From contig NW_026946363.1 in NCBI RefSeq assembly GCF_035222375.1, positions 4,278,001 through 4,342,000 of the forward strand: a stretch of 64,000 bases of DNA, in the 5' to 3' direction. Under the pieces are notes generated by a model. That model saw only the letters and a program-made list of their open reading frames with translations. It was not told where the DNA came from and ran no database searches. Positions 35,430-45,175 of the stretch are shown here, in pieces (position 1 is the first letter of the stretch; each line of letters begins with the position of its first letter). Origin of the DNA: Podospora pseudocomata. Lineage: Eukaryota > Ascomycota > Sordariomycetes > Sordariales > Podosporaceae. Both the position numbers and the translations under genes were made by a program.

Positions 35430-35936
35430 GTCATAAATGTAGAAGATTGGAGTGGGATGGTTCTTTCTCTTCCTTCCTTGACCTTTTCGTCTTAACGGTT
35501 GATTTGGCTTCGGAGGCCACTGGATGGTTTACAAGGACCAAGCACAAGGCATCTGGGCCTGAAAAAACACTCACTTTGCTCCAATGATAATATACCTGCC
35601 TCATTTAGGTAGCTACTTAGGTACCTACTATCTCACACAACGAGTAACACACCAATACACTGATCTCTCAGCAACTTTAATGCGGCTGGGCCATTTGACC
35701 CCCAAAATTTGGAGTCCAAGCCTACCGCCTTTCAGCCATTCAAAAAACAAACCAAGTAGGTGGCGGTTGAGGAATCGAGATTTTTGTTGGTTACCTATCA
35801 TTTGATGGCAAGTACAGACACATGCAGTGCTGATAAACAACTTGGACCCCGTATCAACCAACACTTGGCGAATTGCTGCAGGTGAATATTCACGATCGCC
35901 AAAACACCGCTAAATATTCACTGCGAACCACTCAAA
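35430..35936. other. Intergenic stretch
   Basis: A/T-rich sequence upstream of the APH-type gene. Nothing recognised. Confidence 0.5.
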
Positions 35937-37386
35937 ATGCCCTCTCACAATCGCGCCAACTACCAAGCTCGGCTTGATTTCGTGCGCAACCTCTTGAATG
36001 ACCGTTTTTCTCTCGGGGTAAGATACTTGACGAACCGCAGCGGATTTGATGTTTAGTCCCGCCAGCTAACTCGACCTAACAGGACGAACTTGACATCTCC
36101 CCCATGACCCCGAGTGCATTTTTAAGTACAACAACTTTGTTTACCACGTCTCACTCGCGTCGCCGCTCATCGCGGACCACTCAGACAACAACTGGAATGG
36201 CACCTTTCAGCCAGGTACTGTGACCATTCCCAAGGGTACAAAAGACCTCGTGGTGCGACTTGGTAATCGTGATACTGAGGGTGTTCACCAAGCGACCCGT
36301 ATTGAGAACGAAGTAGCAATAACCCACCTGGTCTCGGCGGCTCTCAGCCATGCCTTCCAGCCATCCATTGTTCCTCGGATTTATGGGTGGGGAAGCGCTG
36401 CAGCTGAAGCTGCTCAGGGCTGGATACTGCAGGAGTTCATGCCGGGGATTGGCGTGGACCAGCCGTTTAGTCAGCAGGATCTTGAGCAGAAGAAGGCACT
36501 GTTGGCTCAGATGGCAAAAATTGTCAAAGCCCTGCAGGCCTATAACCTGCCGTCTACGATCACTGGCTACGGAGGTCTGACGTTCAACGAAGGTGGTGAG
36601 ATCGTCAGTGCAGCTATGCCCACGGTTGGCGCTGGACCTTGGCCGTCTTACCAAGCGTCATGTCAATACCGCCTGGACCTGGCCCTCAAAAAGGCTGATT
36701 CAAATCCATACATCAAGGGATGGCGAGCCAATGGGCTTCGGGAGCGCATTGATGCTTTCGTCCAGCGGGGCGTTCCGGCTCAGTTCGAGTCGTTGAGCGA
36801 TAAGGATGACAAGGTGGTGGTGCACTGTGATTTTAGTAAGATTCCAAATCCCAGCACTACAGCTGTGTCAGGCTGCGTTTTGTCTCTGCCGATAGCTGAC
36901 CCTCCCGATCCAGGCCCAACCAACATCTTATTTGACGAAGCCTCGGGGCGTATAACCGCCCTCATTGATTATGACTTTTCCTGGATCTCTCACCCCTCTT
37001 ACGAGTTTCTGCGCTCATTCGATGGTCTCGGGGGCCAATTTCGAGGCTGGTCCAGCGACGAAGAGAGCCAGGAAGCAGCGTTGAGAGATGCCAAACTCCA
37101 TGGGTTTCCTGTCTCCCTACCATCCACCACCGAGTCAGACTCGGGAGTTGATTGGGTTGTTGCGAAGGCCTGGGAGGAGGCATTGGAGGCTGAAGGAGTC
37201 AAACCACCAAGGACTATGGAAGGTATCGATAAGGTGGCTGACGTTGACACAATCCTATGTGCTATTTTGCCATGGCGCGTGACCAACGCCGACATCTTTG
37301 CTCGCCAGACTGAGGAGGTTATCATTGAATGCAGAAACAATAATGAGGAGCATCTGGACAAGTTGTTGACCCACCTAGGATTCTGA
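35937..37386 (+). pseudogene. APH-type (aminoglycoside phosphotransferase-like) kinase gene with a frameshift
   Basis: Probable exons are 35937-36017, 36083-36835 and 36914-37386. Their summed length, 1,307 nt, is one short of a whole number of codons. Exon 2 starts in the frame dictated by exon 1 (DELDISP), but the homologous-looking sequence (PECIFKYNNFVYHV) lies in another frame, so a base appears lost between about 36095 and 36108. Downstream the kinase-like fold is intact. The catalytic loop VVHCDFSPTNILFDE is formed across the second intron, and the metal-binding Asp is in ALIDYDFSW. Such fungal proteins are numerous and their substrates are mostly unknown. It could be a recent pseudogene, a sequencing error, or a shorter protein from a later start. 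Confidence 0.65.
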
Positions 37387-38019
37387 TCTCTGGTACAGTA
37401 AGGCAAATAGTCGGTTGGACGTGGTTTAAATGGTCCATGGGAGCGGACTTCGATGCAGTGGACGCAGAAGGAGGAAAATCGATATTTTACGTGCTCCGCG
37501 TTCTAGAAAAGTTTTTTTTATGTATTAATGCCAATAATGTATCTTTTGGCTTACTAAAATGAACAGAGATAGACACATGCTACAAAATATACATAGGTAG
37601 GCAAGTACAGTGAGGTTGTGTCCTCATTTTCCCTTGTGATTTCGGTATAAAGTTGTGATGGATAGGCACTTTAGCAATCACCGGTTAAATCGTCAACCTT
37701 GGAGCACACAATTGTGGGTCGAGCACATCTCACTTATGTCATGTTGATGTTCTGTTGATGTCATGTTGATGGAGCGGCGAGTATCTTGACAGGAATTGCG
37801 GTGAATAAATCTTTTGCTAGGGGACAGATGGTGATTGTGGATGGTGTTGTGAAGGTCCCTGATTGTGACCGCGGAGCCACAAACCACTGCACTATGAAGC
37901 CACGTTGCATAAAAGCATCAAATCAATCAAGCTGCCCAAGCTCGATCGATCCAGTCGTTATATACGTTCACGCACTGCATGTTGGCCATACCTGTCAACC
38001 AGTGCCGTGATACTGATGA
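37387..38019. other. Intergenic stretch
   Basis: A/T-rich. Short imperfect repeats of a TGTCATGTTGATG motif occur at 37735-37770. No gene seen. Confidence 0.5.
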
Positions 38020-38330
38020 CTAGAAGAGGCACTTGTACCCGACAATGGCTGCGCCAAACATCATCAATTCATAGCCCTTGAAGTCAACACGCCCAGCACT
38101 GCTCCTGGTTGTCATGGCAACGGCTGAAGTCCCGCTGCCCGAGGTCGGCCTGTGTGAGGTGGGAGCGGTAGTGATGGAAGAGTTACCGTGAGCTGAGATT
38201 GGCATGGTGCCGAGGTCAGGCTCAGTCGCGGTTGCAGTCAAGGTGACAGAATCATCGTGAGCTGTAATCAGCATGGTGTTGAGGCCGGGCTCTGTGTATG
38301 TCGACGATATATCCTTTTCCCAGCTTGCCC
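38020..38330 (-). pseudogene. C-terminal remnant of a Ser/Thr-rich, GPI-anchor-like surface protein
   Basis: The minus-strand frame ends at 38020 with a Ser/Thr-rich region holding two imperfect copies of a unit (GLNTMLITAHDDS and DLGTMPISAHGNS). A typical anchor-signal end follows (AGRVDFKGYELMMFGAAIVGYKCLF shape: small residue, spacer, hydrophobic tail). No start codon or signal peptide belongs to it. Upstream, the sequence turns into the transposon, suggesting the insertion removed or displaced the 5' part. The protein type is inference from composition. Confidence 0.35.
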
Positions 38331-38429
38331 AGTGGTGCTCACCACTGTGATCTCCACACCGGTTTAATATCAAAAATTTTCGACCTTTCGTTTTATTTTC
38401 TTCACAATTCAACCAAAACCACCGCTTTT

Positions 38430-40099
38430 TTACTATTTCAAAATAGAATCTCGAATTCAAGCGGCCCTTCAATACCTAGAAGAAAACCCGGGAGCTCCAG
38501 TGGCACGCGTCGCCCGGGAACATGGCCTTGAACGCAATCAGCTTCAATCTCGCCTCGAGGGCCATGGGCCTACCAAAGGGCGTGAGCCACCACACAAGCG
38601 TCTAAGCGATCCAGAAGAAGTTGTGATTTGCCGGCATATCGATCGCCTTGATGCTCTCAATATGGTAGTACGCCCTGAGTTTATCACAGAGGCAGCAAAC
38701 CGGATCCTCCTAGCCAGGTGCTCGCGCCAAGAACTCGCTGATCCCCCTCAGGTTGGACCAAACTGGGCACACCGCTTCATTCGCCGCCACGGGTATCACA
38801 AGCAGCGCCAGAAAATCACGGCGAGCGAGCGGAAGCACTCAGAGGATTCCCAGGCCGTTGAAAACTACTTCAACAAGCTCGCTGCCGTCGTCAAAGAGCA
38901 TGGGTTACAGCCTGAGGACATATGGAATATGGACGAGACGGGGTTTCGAAATCGGGGTGGGCAAGAGCCAGCTTATCGTGATCAAGCGCAAGAGAGCTCA
39001 CTACTTTGCTATTCCTGAGAATAAGGAATCGGCCACGGCGCTCGAAGCTATCTCGGCCGTTGGGCGCTTTTGCCCACCCTTCTCGGTCTTGGCTGGCCAA
39101 CTTCCACATGACCCAGTGGCACGAGCAGGAGGAAGTGGAGCCAGAGACTGTGATATCGACCTCCCTCAGTTGCTATTTGAATGAGGGGCTTTCTTTGGAA
39201 TGGCTGAAGCACTTTGACTAGCATTCGAAGAAATCTCAACTAGGCGCTTATCGGTTACTTATCGTCAATGGGCATGGATCTCATCACACTATCCAATCTA
39301 TTAAGTCCTGTCAAGAAAACAACATCTTTTCTTTCAGCTTACCACTAAATCTTACGCATGTTCTTCAACCTCTTTTGATGCTGTGGTCTTTCAGCCGCTC
39401 AAACATTACCATGCCAAGGCCCTAGATGTGTTGGTTCATAATGGCCTTACAAACATCACCAAGATCGAATTCTTGGGTATGATCCAGGGTGTGCGCTCAC
39501 AGGCCTCCAAAAGGCCCATTCTATCGGCTTTCACCAGAACTGTCATCTTTCCATTCGATACCTCTGTTGTACCGGTTGAACTGCGGCAGAGGGTTTGGCC
39601 AGAGACCCCCCTCTCCCACACCCAAACCTCAAGCCCTCCCCGTCAGCACACCTGTCACCCTCAAGCAGATGAACAAAGTGGCTGATAAGCTGTCAAATTC
39701 GCTACCTGACGATCTTTCTGATGAACTTGTTGATGGTGTGGGGAGGTTCATCAGGGGGTTCCTCGCCACGGCTACCGAGCTGGTCCAGACGAAGAGGGGC
39801 CTGAGCGCCACATAACTGGCCCAGGCTGTTGCCAGAGCTCGCCGGGCATCGAAGGGGGCTTAAAATCAGGGGTGCTTACTGTGGCCGATGGGCGGCAAAT
39901 GGTTCGAAAGAGGGAGGACGAGGCCCTCATCAAGGCGAAGAAGCTGGTGGAAGCGGCCGGGCAAAAGGCTCTCAATTTACGTAAGAGGGCTTGGAAAGAA
40001 GCGACCAAAGAAGCTCGCAATTGGCGTACTACTGGGAAGCTTAAACCGGCCGAAATTTCTGATGGATCTGGTGTTTTGAAGCGGTTACGGCGTTTTTAG
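38430..40099 (+). mobile_element. Degenerate Tc1/mariner-type (pogo/Fot1-like) transposon
   Basis: Transposase pieces appear in order but in different frames. First is an N-terminal psq-type HTH (RIQAALQYLEENPGAPVARV). A CENP-B-like HTH follows (NWAHRFIRRHGYHKQRQK). The DDE domain begins with the catalytic segment DIWNMDETGF at 38918-38947, continues in the next frame (GVGKSQLIVIKRKRAHYFAIP), then shows VNGHGSHHT where family members carry Asp at the second catalytic site. A coiled, charged C-terminus ends at 40099 (GVLTVADGRQMV onward). At least two frameshifts and several stops make it inactive. No start Met precedes the HTH. I could not find convincing terminal inverted repeats, so the true ends are unknown. 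Confidence 0.85.
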
Positions 40100-40111
40100 T
40101 TCAAGAGGTTC

Positions 40112-40135
40112 GATTGATTGATTGATTGATTGATT
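40112..40135. repeat. (GATT)6 tandem repeat
   Basis: Six perfect GATT units, which read (AATC)n on the minus strand. The position fits the simple-repeat tail that ends some fungal LINEs, here belonging to the minus-strand LINE remnant. Confidence 0.9.
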
Positions 40136-40653
40136 TATTAACGCCCGGTCGGCTAAGCCGAAAGGGCAACTATTACCGATTAAAGCATACACTCCCCAAG
40201 ACATGCCCTGATCTCCCTAAAGCCCATGCAAAGTCCGATCTAGCTTATACACTCTTTTTTCCCCTTTCTCTACGTATTCTCGTGGGTTAATAGGATTGTT
40301 AGTAGGTTGGCTTGAAGTCGGTTCTCCAAGTATTCAACGTCCCATCTTCGGCGGCTGAAGCGGTACCTACTATCTATAGCACGGGGTAATAGGTGTAGGG
40401 TCGGTGGAGAGTGGTGGTTGGTCGGTTAGGTATTTCAGTTGGCCCGCGGTTGGTTCGCGTCGAGTCGGCCCGTGGACATTGCGAACCGAATCGTTGCCTG
40501 AACGGTCTTGACGTTCGGAGTCCAGTCTTCTTTATCCGACGGCGACTTCCCTCCTAGATAGAAGGAAATATTGCCTCTGTGAGTGGTTGTGCGCTGGAGC
40601 ATCTCTGCTGGGTACGCCGTCCATTTCTTGCACCGGAAGAGGAAGAGTTCCAC
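40112..40653 (-). mobile_element. 3' end of a Tad1-like LINE retrotransposon, remnant
   Basis: The minus-strand frame 40653-40435 reads FLFRCKKWTAYPAEML, then NISFYLGGKSPSDKEDWTPN, then VQATIRFAMSTGRLD. This matches the C-terminal end of Tad1-type LINE ORF2 proteins as I recall it. A non-coding part follows and ends in the four-base repeat at 40112-40135. The 5' part, including the reverse transcriptase, is missing. It abuts the end of the pogo-type transposon, so one element probably landed beside or in the other. Confidence 0.65.
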
Positions 40654-41116
40654 TGTCTCTCTCGCTTACCCGAGAGTGGCTAGAAAATAACATTGCAGTC
40701 AATTACTTGCTTAACTAGGGGAGAGCGGACGGGATCCCGTGTATTCAACTGCCTATGATCGTATGTGATATGTTGTGCCGGCCCATGGGCTTATAACAGA
40801 ATGGTATAACCTTAAGTTTGTCTCACGGCTTGGCTCGAGCTCGGCTATTTCCGTTGTTGAGGTTGTGCTATCACGACTAAGTCCACAAAATAATGTGTGA
40901 AGAAGCGGAGAAAGATTATTTCGAACTCGCCAACGGTCTAGGTGTACACGAAAAAGGAATGTTTCGAAAAAGGACATACTCCTCAGCTCGCTATGAGTGA
41001 AATGCTGAAACCCATCCCCTTGTCTGCTCAACACTGGCACGCCCCCCATATATACAAAGTCAAACACGTCCGTCTCTTTAGAATCCCTATTATTGATCAC
41101 CTTAAAAACGGATCAA
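40654..41116. other. Downstream region of al-2
   Basis: About 460 bases including the presumed al-2 3' end. No gene seen. Confidence 0.55.
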
Positions 41117-43022
41117 TCAAGCAGAAAACAAGGCCTTAAGCACCGTCTTCAACCTCCTCCCCCCAGGAACAGTCGCCTTTCCCCTCTCCAACTCCACACC
41201 CCCCTCCAACTCCCTCAGCACCCTCCCAATCTCCATATACGTCTCCACCGCCCCAATCATCGGCCCCCTCGCCTCCTTGGGAATCCCATTCATTTTCGGC
41301 CTCGCCTCATCATACAACTTGAACGCCTCGCTCAGTAATCTCCTCCTCAGGTTCTCCACATGTTTCCCCCTTGGATGGGCGACGACGTCTTCTGGGGTGA
41401 GATCTTCCTCCTTGAGCCAGGTAGTGGGAAGGTAGACCCTTCCCATCTCGGCATCTACAACAATGTCCCGTGCAATATTGACATACTGCAGCGCCACGCC
41501 CATTGTTCGTGAAGCCGACATGAGCATCTTCTTGCGCTCATCAGGCATCTCTGGCTCGCAGTGCTCGATGATGAGAGCAACGCAGAGTTCGCCTACTGTT
41601 CCCGCCACGCATTGGCCGTAGTAGTTGAGCTTGTCCTCGTCGACAATGGGGAACTTGGCCGACTCGGAGGAGTCATGAAAAGAAAATTGGGAGTCGAGCT
41701 CGAAGCCCTCGATGAGTTGGTAGAGAGGCTGAGAGGGGAGAATGGTAGCTGGGAGATACTTGAGTGCTGACTTTGCCTCGGGTGGGAAAGCCTCGTCGAT
41801 ATAGTCGTTGATCCGGGCTTTGTTGGATTTTACGTCGGACTTGTAGTGGAGGTCGAGGAACTTGTAGAGCTTGGTGGTCCAGGACTTGACTTCGGCGCGG
41901 GAGGTGGAGTCGTCGACGAGATCATCGGCGAGGCGGCAGAAGGAGTACCTGGAGAGCTGTTAGTGAAATGCTGAGCAAGATGGGAAGGTGGGGTGGGCTT
42001 ACAGAAGAATCAAATCGATGCGAAGACGGCCGGTAAAAAGCGAGTTGGCCAGGTAGAAGCTTCTGCTCTTTGCCTTCAGCCGAGTCACAGCGTCGGACAG
42101 GCCCGCAATCCTTTCGAGATCGTATTGCTTGGTGTTTGAGAACCGGCTCTGGACCAACATCAAAGGCGTGGGAGACCGAGGCACCTTGGGGAACAGGTGA
42201 GGGAAGGCAAAGATGATGGCCAAGTACTGGTCAAAAACTGCCATGCCGAACACAATGAGGATATTGGTCGCGAGGAAGAAGGTAGCCTCCTCGATGTCAA
42301 GGACACCAAACAGACACCATCCCAGCTTCGTGCCGGACTCAATGGCCCAAGTTCCACGTCCCAAAGCCAGCTCGTCCACGAGCCACAAGTAGACTGTCGG
42401 AATGATGATCGGAACCACAGTGGAGGTCAAGGGCAGGGTTAGAATAAATCTGCCCGCAACAGTAAAGGTCAACAAGGCGAATGGGAAGGCCCATGCCAGA
42501 ATAAGTCCCAGATAGGTGCCAGGACCGCCAGTTCTAATCTGGTGAACACCATAGAGCGTCAATGCGACGAGAATGCCCTGTCCGATAACCTTGCCTCTGG
42601 CGATTCGTTGCGGTGGGTTTCTCTGGGTGCTGAGGTAGAGAGGGTGGAACAATGGCTTGCTGAGGAGGATGTAGAAGAGCGAGGTGATGTATGTTTGAAT
42701 CACGAAGAAGAACAGCTCTTCAATTGGAATTCCATAGAGACGAGGCCCAATGATGGCGTCTGGCGGGTAGGTCCAAATGTTGCTTCTGATCAAGTATGAG
42801 TCCCATGGTAGCGTCGCGAGGAAGGAGACAACTATTAGACTCCCAATCTGGAGGAAGTGTATTCGGTGGAATATTGGGTAGGCGATAACTGTAAGCAACG
42901 CAGCAAGGGGTATCGTGTATTTTAAATGTCTAGACATCAAAGTTAGTATATTTACATGATCGTGTCTCGGGCGGCTCAAAGGAAGAGAGCAGAGCTTACA
43001 CAAGGGCATAATCGTAAGCCAT
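41117..43022 (-). CDS. al-2: Bifunctional lycopene cyclase / phytoene synthase
   Basis: Exons are 43022-43000, 42929-42003 and 41948-41117, giving 593 residues with both introns in phase 2. The N-terminal half is a hydrophobic lycopene cyclase with multiple membrane spans ([16 protein letters not shown] start, then [19 protein letters not shown]). The C-terminal half is a phytoene synthase with both Asp-rich metal sites: ADDLVDD at 324-330 and [14 protein letters not shown] with Asp at 478 and 482. The protein makes phytoene from two geranylgeranyl diphosphates and later cyclises lycopene, in the ER or lipid-body membranes. Length and domain order match Neurospora AL-2 and Fusarium CarRA. The tiny first exon (23 nt) is typical. 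Two GATCGA cores upstream fit light control. Identification is close to certain. Confidence 0.97.
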
Positions 43023-43124
43023 GATGAAAAGCGTGTTTGAGTGGTCGTGTAATGAGGTTATTCCGGGGTTCTCCAAGCCTTGGCTCGTCCCAGGGGCCCA
43101 AACGGTGAGAGAGTAAAGCACGTG

Positions 43125-43130
43125 TCGATC
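43125..43130. promoter_or_regulatory. Candidate light-response core (GATCGA, minus strand)
   Basis: TCGATC on the plus strand, 103 bases upstream of the al-2 start. GATC-containing cores are bound by the White Collar complex in Neurospora. A six-base match is expected by chance about once per 2 kb, so alone it is weak. Confidence 0.3.
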
Positions 43131-43275
43131 CCAACCAAAAAAATGAGGCGTTTACAAGTCAATCCAGCGCGTCATGACAGAGAGTGACGATTCGTTTGCG
43201 GTGAAAGAGAGAGCAAAGCTACACATCCAGGGGAAAGAAAGGACGGGACCCCAAGCAAAATGAACCCTTTCGTCA

Positions 43276-43281
43276 TCGATC
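43276..43281. promoter_or_regulatory. Second candidate light-response core upstream of al-2
   Basis: TCGATC, 254 bases upstream of the al-2 start. Two cores within 260 bases is more than expected, but the sample is tiny. Confidence 0.3.
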
Positions 43282-44170
43282 AAAGAAGGGGCCAGCCCTT
43301 CGGGACCCGTGGCAGTGCCCGCCCTTTTTCTTGGAGGATCCATATCTAAGCACTCAAACCCACTGCAACATGTCGAGATAGAAGCGCCAAACAAATCGAT
43401 TTCGATGGGGGTTGACCCTGGCCTGGCTCTCACATCTATCGGACGAACTGCCCCGTAATCCTGATGTCAGTGCAGCTGGGTCCCAAGACGGATGACCCGC
43501 ATATATTCAGCCCTGATGAGCAAGAGCCCGGTGACCTGTCAGATGCGGTTCTGGATCGGACGGAGTGCCCTGGAAAGTCAAAAGCGCCGCCGGCAGTAAC
43601 ATTGCCGGAAACAAAAGTACGCCAGAGCGCCGCTGGCACGGGACCGCATGGGACGGCACTGACAAGAGCGGCTTCGATCTGCGACATGGCGATAGAGCGA
43701 CAGGACGAACTAGGCCCAAGAAGGCAAGGTGATCGTGGGTTTGGTGAGTAATTGCTGCTAAATCAAGGGCCAAGACTGGCAGTGACTCCCTCCGATCCGG
43801 TCGTCTGGGGAATTCGGAAACAAATGGAAAAATGCCATGTCCTCATCGCCCGCATCAGGCTGTGATCGTTGATCTCTGAAAACGGTTGTGGATGTCAAAG
43901 ATCGCACAAACCCCTGCCCCGATCGACACCGCTGTCACGGCAAAACAAGCAGATTCCGCTTCCAAGCGCTTGGCATCCCACTTTTATCATCAGCCAATCA
44001 GAACCAAGGCGCAAATCCTCTTGTCTGCTCGGCCTCGGCCCGGACGGAACGTGGAAACCGGCACGGCACCGCAATTCAACCAAACACCAACCCTTAATCA
44101 AGCCAACCTTTTTCCTCCGTGTCACCTCCGCCGATCGCCGAGATCACAACCGCAACCACACATCCCGAAA

Positions 44171-45175
44171 ATGGTCCCGAGAATACACACCTACCGTCCG
44201 CTCCTGCGGCTTGCCCACCGGCAAAACCCCGCCCAACCCCGACCAAACCTCATCGCCGCCGTCGCGTTCTCAATCTCCCGGTCGACCCGGAACCTACCAC
44301 CACCACCACCACCACCCTCACAAACCCCTTCCGAACCCCTCCAGGAAACCATCCACATCAGCGACGCTTCCCCTCCCCCTCCCCCAGAGTCTCTCATCAC
44401 CAAAACCATCCCCAACCGCCGCCCCAACCGCCGCCGTCTGATCTCCCGCCTCCTCTTCGCCGGCACCTTCCTCCTCCTCGGCACAATCGGCGGCTCAACC
44501 CTCCGCCTCTTCATCTCCCCCCCGACCCCTCCCACCCCCGACACCGACCAAGACAAATACGTCATCTCCGACCTCCACTCCCAAGCCTCCCGCCTCCCCA
44601 TCGTCCAGCAACTCTCCTCCGACCCAGCCTGGACCAGCTGGGAAGCCTACAACACCCTCCCCCCCTCCCACCGCGCCCAGCACATAACAGCACACACCCT
44701 CCGCGGCTCCCGCGGCGTGGGCGGCTACCAGCGCATCTTCCACAACGCCTCCACCGGCGAGCTCGTCTCGGTGATCTTCTTCGGTCCGGCCACCATCGGC
44801 TGGCCGGGTGTTGTTCACGGGGGGTGTTTAGCCACCATTCTGGATGAGAGCTGCGGTAGGGCGGCGTTTAAGCAATGGGGTGGGCTGGCGGGTGTGACCG
44901 CCAAGCTGAATATCGAATACAAAAAGGCGACGTTGGCGAATGGGTTCTATATCATAAGAATAAGACCAAGGACGGAGGAGGAGTTGCCTGAACGTGAGAG
45001 GGGGAAGAGGCATTACAAGAGCTGGGTGGACGCGGTGATTGAGGAGCCGGCTACGGGGCATGTGACGGTGAAGGCGGAGGCGTTGTTTGTAGGGGGGAAG
45101 GGGAATGGGAAGGGGGAGGGTAAGAAGAAGTTTAGTTGGGGGGGAAAGGTGCAGGATGCGCATGCCGAGTTTTGA
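44171..45175 (+). CDS. Mitochondrial-type hotdog-fold (4HBT) thioesterase-like protein
   Basis: A single exon of 334 residues. The N-terminus (MVPRIHTYRPLLRLAHRQN) is basic and without acids, like a mitochondrial presequence. A Pro/Ser-rich spacer and one hydrophobic segment (LLFAGTFLLLGTIGGSTL) follow. Then comes a hotdog domain with GPATIGWPGVVHGGCLATILDE, which has the H-G-G loop and acidic residue typical of 4HBT enzymes, and KLNIEYKKATLANGFYII. This is the pattern of the fungal Fmp10/UPF0644 group, thought to be inner-membrane-anchored acyl-CoA thioesterases. The substrate is unknown. The frame is open upstream, but 44171 is the first sensible ATG. It is divergent from al-2 and shares its promoter region. 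Confidence 0.87.
   Translation: MVPRIHTYRPLLRLAHRQNPAQPRPNLIAAVAFSISRSTRNLPPPPPPPSQTPSEPLQETIHISDASPPPPPESLITKTIPNRRPNRRRLISRLLFAGTFLLLGTIGGSTLRLFISPPTPPTPDTDQDKYVISDLHSQASRLPIVQQLSSDPAWTSWEAYNTLPPSHRAQHITAHTLRGSRGVGGYQRIFHNASTGELVSVIFFGPATIGWPGVVHGGCLATILDESCGRAAFKQWGGLAGVTAKLNIEYKKATLANGFYIIRIRPRTEEELPERERGKRHYKSWVDAVIEEPATGHVTVKAEALFVGGKGNGKGEGKKKFSWGGKVQDAHAEF

Larger units (their letters stand above)
43023..44170. other. Divergent promoter region of al-2 and the thioesterase gene
   Basis: About 1.15 kb. It contains GATCGA-type cores (43125, 43276, 43921). No gene seen; the minus-strand and plus-strand frames here are short and unsupported. Confidence 0.55.

Noticed and set aside
44119-44847. 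242-codon Pro/His-rich plus-strand frame
   Set aside because: Out-of-frame shadow of the thioesterase gene, which has a clear hotdog domain.
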